Assembly: GCA_964387935.1 (NCBI GenBank)
Contig: CAYLZN010000184.1
Coordinates: 1 to 11,498, forward strand
Reading direction: 5' to 3'
Source: CAYLZN01 sp964387935
Lineage (GTDB): Bacteria > Acidobacteriota > Vicinamibacteria > Vicinamibacterales > JAFNAJ01
Length of the DNA stretch: 11,498 bases
Part shown: positions 1 through 6,365 of the stretch, one piece after another
How the letters are laid out: each line of letters begins with the position of its first letter
Position numbering within the stretch: the stretch's first letter is position 1
Notes under the pieces: generated by a model
The model's database searches: none
Told to the model about the DNA's origin: nothing
The model's input: the letters and a program-made list of their open reading frames with translations, nothing else
Translations under genes and position numbers: made by a program

Positions 1-145
1 GCTGTCCGCTGTCACGAGCTGCCGGGTCCGGGGCTCGCCCCCCGCTCGGCTGGCGGTGGTTGCCTGGTGCTCGGTGCTTACGCCTCGATTGCTCCACCTG
101 CGCTCGCCGCGAGGCAGCGTCCCACGGCGGATCCAGCGTCCGCCG
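1..145. other. Left edge, no recognisable gene
   Basis: I see no supportable gene here. The plus frames stay open by GC bias but read as arginine/proline-rich sequence with no family resemblance, and the minus frames are equally featureless. The stretch may be the distal flank of a gene that lies outside the window. Confidence 0.4.
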
Positions 146-260
146 CCGTACGGCGCCCAAAGCCGTACGCCGAACCGTACGCCGTGTTTTGACCGTACGC
201 CGCCGTACGCCGTGTCTTGTCCGTACGCCGCCGCACGCCGTAAGCCGTACGCCGTACGCC
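146..260. repeat. CCGTACGCC word-repeat cluster
   Basis: Nine copies of CCGTACGCC or a one-base variant occur in 115 bases, with the GTACG (once GCACG) cores beginning at 148, 165, 177, 195, 205, 223, 233, 247 and 254. Positions 175-202 and 203-230 are a direct repeat of 28 bases with two mismatches, and the last two copies are 7 bases apart (GCCGTAC twice). Each word contains the palindrome CGTACG, so copies can pair with each other. The cluster ends four bases before the stop codon of the leftward dciA-like gene, so it would be the 3' untranslated region of that transcript. No function is evident. The spacing is too irregular and the units too short for CRISPR. Confidence 0.85.
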
Positions 261-263
261 CCC

Positions 264-539
264 CTACATCCTCCCCACCACTTCCCTCTCCCAGACCTGC
301 CCGAGCAATGGGATCAGTCGCGCGCGGATCTCCGGCAACGCCCGCTGGATTTCCTTCCGCCAGGCGTCGTTCTGGACCCCGATGCGAAGGGTGGGACCGT
401 CGAGGCTGACCCGGGTCACCCGCGCCACGCCGGGGCCGACGACGAGGCGCCAGCAGAACGCCAGTTTCGCCGGCGTCGGAGGCTGCCGGGCCAGGGCGGC
501 ACGGAGGGCAGCCGGCACCACCGCCTGCAGGCGAATCAT
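264..539 (-). CDS. DciA-like protein (DUF721 family)
   Basis: A 91-residue protein that reads as a nearly complete DUF721 domain. Residues 28-36 are CWRLVVGPG, matching the family's W-x-x-V-V-G core. Residues 47-61 carry the dG-x-L-x-I-x-V-x-x-x-x-W strand (LRIGVQNDAW), followed by a K-E-I-x-x-x-L-P-x-I helix. The family includes DciA, the ancestral loader of the replicative helicase DnaB, but many short DUF721 proteins are uncharacterised, so the helicase role is an inference. The start is the ATG at 539, which overlaps the stop of the upstream gene as ATGA. A longer frame upstream only reads into the neighbouring gene. The two are therefore probably translationally coupled and form one leftward operon. 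The CGTACG repeat cluster follows directly after the stop. Confidence 0.72.
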   Translation of the reverse strand: MIRLQAVVPAALRAALARQPPTPAKLAFCWRLVVGPGVARVTRVSLDGPTLRIGVQNDAWRKEIQRALPEIRARLIPLLGQVWEREVVGRM

Positions 540-1066
540 CTCCGAGCGGGGCGAATGACGCACGTCAGCCACAGGAGCGGTCCGAACACCGCGAGCTCGA
601 AGGCCACGGCCAGCGTGTTGCCAATCCAGAACCGGCGACTGAACACGTCGCGCGCGACCGACGGGAACCACGACACGGGGCCCTTCGAGAACGCCCTCGA
701 GAACGGCCACCATAGCATGATGCCGTAGGGCGGCGTCGAGTCGGTGCCCAGCCAGTCGAGCAGCAGGTGCGAACCGTAGGCGGCGGCCGCGATGAGCGCC
801 ACACCGAGCACGGCACGCGCGGGCAGCGCGCCGGTCCCGCGCCCGCGGGCGCAGAGGCCGGCCGCCACGAAGACGAGGGCGACGGCACCGACACTATGGG
901 TGTACGTGCTGTGGGTGCCGAAGACCAGGTCCAGGTCCGGGGAGACGGCGAGCGCCGCGAGCGCCAGCCACGAGGGTCGCCGGGGCACGGAAGACGCCGG
1001 GGCCACCGGCTCGACCCACCGGGCCGCGATGAGACCGCCGAGGGCATGACCGAGGGGCGTGGGCAT
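536..1066 (-). CDS. YdjM-family membrane-bound metal-dependent hydrolase
   Basis: A 176-residue membrane protein of the YdjM/DUF457 type (PF04307). It opens with the family's MPTPLGHALGG, giving His7. It then has an SPDLDL motif (Asp44, Asp46), His52 and His57 in THSTYTHS, a GSHLLLDWLG segment (His100, Asp104) and the typical LWWPFS near residue 118. These His/Asp residues are the presumed metal ligands. Hydrophobic stretches lie at about 33-43, 60-72, 86-104 and 147-171. The substrate is unknown. The ATG at 1066 is chosen because the family begins at this motif; the frame stays open to 1210, but that extension is proline-rich and unlike the family. It is divergent from recA, and E. coli ydjM is a known LexA-regulated gene, so a shared DNA-damage response is possible but not shown. 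Confidence 0.82.
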   Translation of the reverse strand: MPTPLGHALGGLIAARWVEPVAPASSVPRRPSWLALAALAVSPDLDLVFGTHSTYTHSVGAVALVFVAAGLCARGRGTGALPARAVLGVALIAAAAYGSHLLLDWLGTDSTPPYGIMLWWPFSRAFSKGPVSWFPSVARDVFSRRFWIGNTLAVAFELAVFGPLLWLTCVIRPARR

Positions 1067-1207
1067 CAGGAATGGGGCTCTCTGTTCGGACGGACCCGGC
1101 GGTCGGACCGGGAACGCAGATTCTGCGATGCCTGGCCTCGCCGGTGGTGGCAGAAACTCTAGCAGCCCGCCCATGACGCGCAGTGGGGGCGAAAGTGATG
1201 AGTGCGG

Positions 1208-1232
1208 CAAGTGTTTGTGGTGTAATCACTTG
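1208..1232. promoter_or_regulatory. Possible operator, CAAGTG-N13-CACTTG
   Basis: A perfect 6-base inverted repeat, CAAGTG at 1208-1213 and CACTTG at 1227-1232, lies 25 bases upstream of the recA -35 box in the divergent recA/ydjM intergenic region. Next to it at 1236-1249 is TGCCAGACCGTGCA, an imperfect dyad. It differs at one specified position from the TGCNC-N4-GTGCA pattern reported for Fibrobacter LexA. Neither matches the E. coli, Bacillus or alphaproteobacterial LexA boxes. Assigning a regulator is speculative. Confidence 0.25.
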
Positions 1233-1257
1233 ACGTGCCAGACCGTGCATGTTTCGC

Positions 1258-1286
1258 TTGACAGCCCCCGGGCACGAATCTAGAAT
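1258..1286 (+). promoter_or_regulatory. recA sigma-70 promoter
   Basis: The -35 box TTGACA (1258-1263) is perfect consensus. It is followed by a 17-base spacer and the -10 box TAGAAT (1281-1286), one base off consensus. Transcription should start near 1293, giving a leader of under 40 bases. The recA ribosome binding site GGAAGGAG (1314-1321) lies 8 bases before the ATG. Confidence 0.85.
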
Positions 1287-1329
1287 CACCCGGTCGCCGT
1301 GACCCGCCTTTCTGGAAGGAGCCCCTCGC

Positions 1330-2355
1330 ATGCCCGTCGATGAGTTGAAGGAACGTTCGAAGGCCCTCGAGGCCGCCGTCGGCCAGATCGAGAAGCAGTT
1401 CGGGAAGGGATCGATCATGCGCCTCGGCCAGCGCGAGATCACGGCGATCCCGAGCATCTCTACAGGCGCCATCAGCATCGACTTCGCGCTCGGCGTCGGC
1501 GGCGTGCCCCGCGGCCGCGTGGTCGAGATCTTCGGTCCGGAGTCGTCTGGGAAGACCACGCTCGCGCTCCAGGTCATTGCGCAGGCGCAGAAGGCGGGCG
1601 GCATGGCGGCGTTCGTCGATGCCGAGCACGCGCTGGACGCGGCGTACGCCAAGAAGCTCGGCGTCGATCTCGATGCCCTGCTCGTGTCCCAGCCGGACAA
1701 TGGCGAGCAGGCGCTGGAGATCGTCGAGGTCCTCGTCCGCTCCGGTGGCGTGGACGTCGTCGTCGTGGACTCGGTGGCCGCGCTCGTGCCGCGCGCCGAG
1801 ATCGAGGGCGAGATGGGCGATGCGCAGGTCGGCCTGCAGGCGCGCCTCATGTCGCAGGCGTTGCGCAAGCTCACGGGCGTCGTGTCGAAGTCGAAGACCT
1901 GCCTCGTCTTCATCAACCAGCTCCGCGAGAAGATCGGGGTCATGTTCGGCAACCCGGAGACGACCACCGGCGGTCGCGCGCTCAAGTTCTACGCGTCGGT
2001 GCGCGTGGACATCCGGCGGATTGCGAGCATCAAGGATGGGGACCAGGTCGTCGGCGGCCGCACGCGCGTCAAGATCGTCAAGAACAAAGTGGCGCCGCCC
2101 TTCCGGGAAGCGGAGTTCGACATCATGTACGGCGAGGGCATCTCCAAGGAAGGCGATCTGCTCGACCTCGCCGTCGATCGCCGCATCGTCGAGAAGAGCG
2201 GCACGTGGTTCTCGTACAGCGGCGAGCGGCTGGGCCAGGGGCGCGAGAACGCGAAGCAGTTCCTGAAGGAAAACCCCGCCGTCTTCGCGCAGATCGACGA
2301 CAAGGTCCGCCGCGAGCTCGGGATCGTGCGGGAGGCGGTGGAAGTGACGGCGTAG
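1330..2355 (+). CDS. recA: Recombinase RecA
   Basis: A complete 341-residue RecA, which forms filaments on single-stranded DNA, drives strand exchange and activates LexA self-cleavage. The N-terminal helix and linker (residues 1-34, with KQFGKGSIMRLG) precede the ATPase core. Walker A is GPESSGKTT at 69-77, the catalytic glutamate is E99 in DAEHALD, Walker B is VVVVDSVAAL at 143-152, and the L2 DNA-binding loop with INQLREKIGVMFGNPETT spans about 195-212. The C-terminal domain follows from about 270 (GISKEGDLLDLAV) and ends in a short tail. The ATG has an excellent GGAAGGAG site 8 bases upstream and a near-consensus promoter. No recX follows; the next gene is a PAP2 phosphatase. Length and motifs are normal, with no sign of an intein or frameshift. 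Confidence 0.98.
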   Translation: MPVDELKERSKALEAAVGQIEKQFGKGSIMRLGQREITAIPSISTGAISIDFALGVGGVPRGRVVEIFGPESSGKTTLALQVIAQAQKAGGMAAFVDAEHALDAAYAKKLGVDLDALLVSQPDNGEQALEIVEVLVRSGGVDVVVVDSVAALVPRAEIEGEMGDAQVGLQARLMSQALRKLTGVVSKSKTCLVFINQLREKIGVMFGNPETTTGGRALKFYASVRVDIRRIASIKDGDQVVGGRTRVKIVKNKVAPPFREAEFDIMYGEGISKEGDLLDLAVDRRIVEKSGTWFSYSGERLGQGRENAKQFLKENPAVFAQIDDKVRRELGIVREAVEVTA

Positions 2356-2362
2356 CGGGGTC

Positions 2363-2397
2363 ATCGGTAATCGGTCGTCGGTTATCGGTGATCGGTG
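2363..2397. repeat. 7-bp tandem repeat RTCGGTN x5
   Basis: Five consecutive heptamers begin at 2363, 2370, 2377, 2384 and 2391. All contain TCGGT, four begin with A and one with G, and only the seventh base varies freely. The array starts 8 bases after the recA stop codon and lies in its 3' untranslated region. Nothing suggests a coding role. Confidence 0.85.
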
Positions 2398-2467
2398 CTT
2401 GTCCTTGCGCGTCGGCTGGCGGCCTGACGAGGCGGCTGGCCGGCGCCCCCTTTTCGCGCCCTGAGTG

Positions 2468-3046
2468 ATGTTCCAGACCCTGCTTGCATGGGATGCGGCG
2501 GCAGCGCGGGCGTTCGCCGGCCTGGCTGGCTGGTGGCCGCTGGATGCCGTGATGGCGGCGGCGTCGGCCGTCGGCGTGTGGGGCGCCGTCTGGTTCGTGC
2601 TCGGGCTGATTCTCGCGCTGCGCCGTCGCGGGTTCGTGGCGCACGGCGACGTGCGGCTGTTGTGGGCGCTGCTGCTGACGTCCACGCTGGTGGGCGGGAT
2701 CATCAAGCCGATGGTGGCGCGCCCCCGGCCCGACGGCCGCGCGCCGGCTTCGTCACTCGTGGCGGCCGTCACGTCGCGCACGCAGGGCTACTCGTTTCCG
2801 TCCGGGCACGCGGCATCGGCCGCGGCGGGGGCCGTGGGACTGGGCTGCATGCTGCGCCGTCGGCGCGCCTGGGTGTGGGCGCTGGCGCTGTTGATCGCTG
2901 CGTCGCGCGTCTACCTCGGCGTGCACTATCCGAGCGACGTGGCCGCCGGATTCCTGATTGGATGGGCCGTGGCCGTCTTTGCGACCGCGCGGACCCCATG
3001 TTATATTTCAGGGTCTGCCAGCGCGGTCCTGCCTGTGCCGAGGTAG
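2468..3046 (+). CDS. PAP2-superfamily membrane phosphatase
   Basis: A 192-residue integral membrane protein with all three PAP2 (type 2 phosphatidic acid phosphatase) signatures: K-x6-RP at residues 80-88 (KPMVARPRP), FPSGH at 110-114, and SR-x5-H-x3-D at 146-157 (SRVYLGVHYPSD). The PSGH and SRxxxxxH histidines are the catalytic pair in this family. Hydrophobic segments at about 20-51, 64-80, 113-129, 136-146 and 158-174 fit the usual six-helix fold. Likely substrates are lipid phosphates such as undecaprenyl pyrophosphate or phosphatidic acid; the sequence does not decide. The ATG at 2468 is preferred over a GTG one codon earlier. The last 19 or so residues, after the final helix, look non-conserved, and the TAG stop lies inside the tRNA-Phe gene, so gene and tRNA overlap by 10 bases. 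Confidence 0.92.
   Translation: MFQTLLAWDAAAARAFAGLAGWWPLDAVMAAASAVGVWGAVWFVLGLILALRRRGFVAHGDVRLLWALLLTSTLVGGIIKPMVARPRPDGRAPASSLVAAVTSRTQGYSFPSGHAASAAAGAVGLGCMLRRRRAWVWALALLIAASRVYLGVHYPSDVAAGFLIGWAVAVFATARTPCYISGSASAVLPVPR
2979..3007 (+). promoter_or_regulatory. Probable tRNA-Phe promoter inside PAP2 coding end
   Basis: TTGCGA (2979-2984) and TATATT (3002-3007) are separated by exactly 17 bases, which predicts a transcription start near 3014, about 23 bases before the mature tRNA 5' end. The AT-rich TTATATTTC stands out from the GC-rich surroundings, although it is coding sequence for PAP2. Confidence 0.6.
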
Positions 3047-3112
3047 CTCAGTTGGTAGAGCATACGACTGAAAATCGTAGTGTCGCCAGTTCAATTCTGG
3101 CCCTCGGCACCA
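3037..3112 (+). tRNA. tRNA-Phe (anticodon GAA)
   Basis: A 76-base cloverleaf with all stems fully paired. The acceptor arms are GCCGAGG (3037-3043) and CCTCGGC (3102-3108), with discriminator A at 3109 and an encoded CCA at 3110-3112. The D stem is GCTC/GAGC, the anticodon stem TACGA/TCGTA, the loop CTGAAAA with anticodon GAA at 3070-3072, the variable loop GTGTC, the T stem GCCAG/CTGGC and the T loop TTCAATT. The first 10 bases overlap the 3' end of the PAP2 gene, which terminates at the TAG formed by U8, A9 and the first D-stem base. Confidence 0.97.
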
Positions 3113-3227
3113 CCTAACCTCTAGCCTCAATCCGTCAGAATACGGGGTTCCGTCAATGTCTCTGCGCCTGCGGCGCGAGGCGCGGAACCGCCTTGGCACC
3201 GGCGATCCCGACTTCAATCTCGGGCTA

Positions 3228-3252
3228 CCTGAGCGTGCAAGTCGTGCTCAGG
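3228..3252 (-). terminator. Hairpin at the end of the ATPase/TOPRIM unit
   Basis: CCTGAGC (3228-3234) and GCTCAGG (3246-3252) form a perfect 7-base stem with an 11-base loop spanning the TGA stop of the leftward TOPRIM-like gene (3248-3250). A second short dyad, CCCGA/TCGGG, follows at 3207-3224. Neither is followed by a T-run on the minus strand, so these are not canonical intrinsic terminators. They may slow polymerase or protect the 3' end. Confidence 0.3.
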
Positions 3253-3856
3253 CGCGGTCCACCATTCGTTCGAGACACGCAATCGCTCGCCGGAGGCTGT
3301 CAGCCTGGCCGGCTGCGACCTTGGGACGCCAGGCGCTTTCGATGAACTCGATGACTCGCGAAGTATACGCGGGTCCGACGCGGCGACCGCTGCCTGGCCT
3401 TGGAAACATGTCGGCCCGGATTTCACGCCGTTTCGATGCCCGGGCGAGCCCGACGAGCGCTTGTTTCGGGTCTCGCAGGGCTTCGGGCTGGGTCGGCACT
3501 CGTGCCGATGGAATGCCGAGAAACGTGGCGAGACGTTCTCCGTCGGCGAGCAGCCAGGCTTCAACGGCTCTCACGGCAATGCGGAAGCAGAGGTGCGGCG
3601 CCGCCTCCGGGATCCACGTTCGCCGCAGCGTCGGCGCACACTCCTCTTCGCCATCGAGGTCCACGAGGATGACCCAGAGCGCCCGGCGCGCGGCAACGTT
3701 GTAGTCGCGGACACGGTCTCTGAGCGCCGCCTTGCCTTGTTTGCCGTAGACGGGACCGGGAGCGCCTCCAACGTGAACGATCAGCCGCTTCACGACGGCC
3801 TCGTCGACAGGCCCTTCAACGGCGGCCGAAACAAACGGGCGGGCGCGCATCCTCAC
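3248..3856 (-). CDS. Small TOPRIM-like protein paired with AAA ATPase
   Basis: A 202-residue protein of an uncharacterised family. Residues 13-19 (VEGPVDE) and 62-69 (VILVDLDG) resemble the glutamate and DxD motifs of a TOPRIM fold, the metal-binding catalytic core of OLD nucleases and primases. The conserved-looking block FRIAVRAVEAWLLAD (91-105) follows. The C-terminal half is basic (SKRREIRADMFPRPGSGRR at 141-159). The size and layout recall the small TOPRIM partners DUF4276 and DUF4435, but I cannot fix the exact family. The gene begins at a GTG whose GTGA overlaps the ATPase stop; an ATG two codons later (3850) is the alternative. Such overlap implies coupled, stoichiometric expression with the ATPase. 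By analogy with ATPase plus TOPRIM pairs such as PARIS it may be a nuclease effector restrained or activated by the ATPase; this is inference. Confidence 0.68.
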   Translation of the reverse strand: MRMRARPFVSAAVEGPVDEAVVKRLIVHVGGAPGPVYGKQGKAALRDRVRDYNVAARRALWVILVDLDGEEECAPTLRRTWIPEAAPHLCFRIAVRAVEAWLLADGERLATFLGIPSARVPTQPEALRDPKQALVGLARASKRREIRADMFPRPGSGRRVGPAYTSRVIEFIESAWRPKVAAGQADSLRRAIACLERMVDRA

Positions 3857-4998
3857 GCCTCGCCGAACATCGCCAACTGCGTCGCATCCACCGGTCGTGT
3901 CCGCGGGATCACCACCTCAGCCAGCGAGAGCCCGCCCTCCAGGAGGTCCCGGATGTCCGCGTGAGTGGCGGCGAGGTGTACCGACGTGCCCTCGCTCTCG
4001 GGCACGAGCAGCAATACCTCGTCGAGCCCGATCCCCTCGTCTCGCAGCAGGTCCGACGAGTGCGTGCTCGTGAAGATCTGACGGCCCGTGCGCCGCTGGG
4101 CCCGCGCCAGCACTTGCGGCAGCAGGCGGACGATCTCGGGATGCAGGGACAGTTCAGGCTCTTCGAGCAGCAACGGTCCTTGCTTCTCCATCGCGATCCA
4201 GAGCAGCCCCATCAACCACAGCGTGCCGTCCGAGAACTGTTCCTCGCTCTGCCAGGCCCCGTGCGGCCGCCAGTGCTGGTATCGGCCGCGCAAATGCGGA
4301 GTTCCCCGGGAATCCCGCGTCAGTTCGATCTCCTGGAGTTGCGGCACGGCAACACGAAGTGCGTCGCGAATCCGGCGCAGTCGTGCCTCGCGCGTCTTCG
4401 CCGGCGTCCCGGCGACCTGTTCCAGGAAGTCTCCGCCGTAGGGATCGTTCGAGCGGCCGACGGACCGCTCGGGTTCGCGGACGAGCTGCGGGACGATGTG
4501 CAGGTACCTGACCGAAGCGAAGAACTCGACGAGTTGCCGGAACGGCTGATTGACGTTCACCTGCTCGAGATAGGTCTGAGTCAGCCGAACCGGGTCGGCA
4601 CCGTCGTCGTCGTTGGGTCGCTGGAGAAGGGTGTCCCCTCCTCTCCTTACAGTTTCCCTGCGCACGAGCGGCCGGCGCTGGCTGTCCTGGTGGAAAGCGA
4701 GCTCGTAGTCCCACGGTCCATCCCGGAGGCCGACCTCGACACGGATCACGACATCCGGATAGCGGCGCGCGGCCAGGCAACGAATGGAGCCCACGCCGCG
4801 GCGGCGGGCGATGGCTTCCTGAAACCCGCCGCCAGACGAGGTGAGATCCCTCAGAAACCGAAACACGTCCAGGAGATTCGACTTGCCGGACGCGTTCGGG
4901 CCGACCAGAAACACCCGCCCCTGAAGCGCGACGTCCACCTGGGCGAAGTTTTTCCAGTTTTGCAGGTGCAAGCGCAGAAATCTCTGGTCCCCGTTCAT
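3853..4998 (-). CDS. AAA/ABC-type ATPase, OLD/SMC-like
   Basis: A 381-residue ATPase of the AAA_15/AAA_21 (RecF/SMC/OLD-like) class. After an N-terminal strand (LRLHLQNWKNFAQVDVAL) comes Walker A GPNASGKSN at 33-41. A middle insertion (about 85-250) separates it from an ABC-like signature region FSDGTLWLMGLL at 255-266, Walker B LLLEEPELSLHPE at 276-288 and the H-loop STHSSDLL at 311-318. It ends without the C-terminal TOPRIM domain of true OLD proteins. That activity appears instead to be carried by the downstream, overlapping gene, so the pair looks like a split OLD. The ATG at 4998 is chosen because AAGGAG lies 5 bases upstream (5004-5009 on the plus strand); the frame is open to 5061. The known families of this kind include phage-sensing ATPases, but also unrelated DNA-repair and transport-like proteins. 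Function is therefore a prediction. Confidence 0.85.
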   Translation of the reverse strand: MNGDQRFLRLHLQNWKNFAQVDVALQGRVFLVGPNASGKSNLLDVFRFLRDLTSSGGGFQEAIARRRGVGSIRCLAARRYPDVVIRVEVGLRDGPWDYELAFHQDSQRRPLVRRETVRRGGDTLLQRPNDDDGADPVRLTQTYLEQVNVNQPFRQLVEFFASVRYLHIVPQLVREPERSVGRSNDPYGGDFLEQVAGTPAKTREARLRRIRDALRVAVPQLQEIELTRDSRGTPHLRGRYQHWRPHGAWQSEEQFSDGTLWLMGLLWIAMEKQGPLLLEEPELSLHPEIVRLLPQVLARAQRRTGRQIFTSTHSSDLLRDEGIGLDEVLLLVPESEGTSVHLAATHADIRDLLEGGLSLAEVVIPRTRPVDATQLAMFGEA

Positions 4999-5139
4999 CG
5001 ACTCTCCTTGGAGGGAGCCCGGCCCAAATGCTACATCGTCGCCCCCTCTCCCGTGAGCCATCAGCCGAAAGTCGCCCCTTCCAGGCTCTGCCCTGCCCCG
5101 CCAAGCGCCGCGGTGCCGGCGCGGTCGCCGCCACGCGTC

Positions 5140-6018
5140 TCACACCCAGACGAACCGCTCCTCGGACAACTGCGACTCTCCATCGAAGCGATACGCGACG
5201 AGCGGGCCGCCCTTCCCCGCACTGTAGTCCACGCACATGCACCGGGGCGATTGAAGAACCGGCGTTCCAGTGAGCCAGTAGTGACCGAAGAACACCGGCT
5301 TCTCCGATGCCGGCAGCCGCACGTGCGCCGGCGTCGGCACGTCCGGCAGCGCGGCACGCTCCGCGTCGGCCATCATCGCGGCGGTGCGATACGACGTCGC
5401 GACGCTGTCCCACCAACGCACGCGCACCCGCGTGCGCTCGATGCCGTCCTTGTCGCGAAAGCTGTGGCCATCGGGCAGCGGCACCTCGAGCCCCTTGGTC
5501 AGGCACTCGACCGCCTTGAAGATGCTGGCCGTCGCGTTGTCCTTCTCTGCCTCGTCCCGCGGCTCGTCTGTCGCCGGGACCATCAAGTCCCTTGTGAGAT
5601 ATCGACCGTCATGGAGCTGCGGCGCGAGCCACTCGATGAATCGCGCGTGCCAGCAGGCATGCACGACGCGCAGCGCCGGCAGGTCCAGCCAGAGCGGCAA
5701 CGTGAGGAACCACTCGACGACGTCGGCGTGGTCTGCCGCCCTGTGCTCGTACTCGCGCAGGAAGGCCTCGTGCTGCTGCCGGCTCTTCGCGCCCCACTTC
5801 GCAGTGAAGCGCGGGCGCAGGAACTCGCCGGGATTCCTCGGATCCGGCGTGTGCCACGCGATGGCGTTGAGCTCGTGATTGCCCATGACGGCCAGCGCCG
5901 CCCCGGCGTCCACCATGCGACGCGCGGTGTCGATGGCACACTCCTACGCCGGGCCGCGGTCGATGAAGTCCCCGACCCCGGCGACCTGCCCGTCACGGCG
6001 GTCGCCGAGAGTGCCTGC
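5140..6018 (-). pseudogene. Decayed calcineurin-like metallophosphatase
   Basis: The C-terminal 258 codons (5140-5916) read as a metallophosphatase of the PrpE/PP-like class. GNHE is at residues 12-15 counted from the ATG at 5916, with HACWH at 86-90, GHYW at 211-214 and the usual ending. Upstream in the same frame the second catalytic motif is intact (GDFIDRGP, about 5950-5973) but is followed by an in-frame TAG at 5944-5946, where family members have a sense codon. Further upstream the family's first motif (GD-x-HG) is missing and three more stops occur by 6090. A GDLRG string at about 6109-6123 in the same frame could be a relic with the histidine mutated, but the spacing is longer than normal. 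Starting at 5916 would give a protein lacking both N-terminal metal-binding motifs, with no ribosome binding site. A single sequencing error could explain the TAG, but not the missing start. Confidence 0.7.
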
Positions 6019-6365
6019 CCCTCCTCGCCGCGCAACGCGCGCTGCAGGCTCTTATCGTCCTCACTTGTTCACTGCTGGGCCGACTGACTACGCGCTGCCT
6101 TCCCCGCCACCGCGAAGGTCACCCATGCGCAGTCTTGTCATGTAATTCCGGAGCGCCGGAAGCTCGGCGTTCGACCGCGTGCCGCGCGCGGCGTGACCCG
6201 GACACAGAAGGCAAACACCGAAGGAAATGCCAACGAAGGCGGTGTTCTTCTCGTGCGGCGCAGTGTCCGGTCCAGGTACTCACCTTGCTTTAGAGCACGG
6301 TTCCGCCCCCGAGCTGACGGAATCCTGAAAGCCCCCGGACTCGAACCTCGCGGTGGAGTGCGACC
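6019..6365. other. Intergenic region before the large secreted-protein gene
   Basis: No gene is supported here. It holds two dyads, TTCCGG-AGCG-CCGGAA at 6146-6161 and the 12-base palindrome GCCGCGCGCGGC at 6181-6192. Neither is followed by a T-run. The left end contains degraded metallophosphatase sequence. I see no convincing -35/-10 pair for the downstream gene. Its ribosome binding site, GGTGGAG at 6351-6357 (read within CGGTGGAG), lies 8 bases before the ATG at 6366. Confidence 0.5.

Noticed and set aside
146..260. CRISPR array
   Set aside because: Repeat units are about 9 bases, with spacing varying from 7 to 18, and there are no unique spacers of uniform length.
2413..2454. Intrinsic terminator after recA (GC-rich arms then CCCCCTTTT)
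   Set aside because: Only a 5-base stem (CGGCC/GGCCG) with a long loop forms and the T-run is just four bases, so it is too weak to annotate.
1159..2781. Minus-strand open frame of 540 codons across recA
   Set aside because: It lies opposite recA and part of PAP2. The translation is Arg/Asp/Ala-rich with no recognisable domain, a GC-bias shadow.
3961..6087. Plus-strand open frame of 708 codons
   Set aside because: It is antisense to the ATPase and the metallophosphatase remnant, both with clear family motifs, and its own translation shows none.
6325..6355. GGACTCGAACC string resembling the T-arm of a minus-strand tRNA
   Set aside because: The T stem does not pair (only two of five base pairs) and no acceptor, anticodon or D arm can be built around it.
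3113..6365. Integrated island bounded by a duplicated tRNA-Phe 3' end
   Set aside because: I looked for a second copy of the tRNA 3' end (CCTCGGCACCA and flanks) to the right and found none, and there is no integrase, so no attachment sites are claimed.
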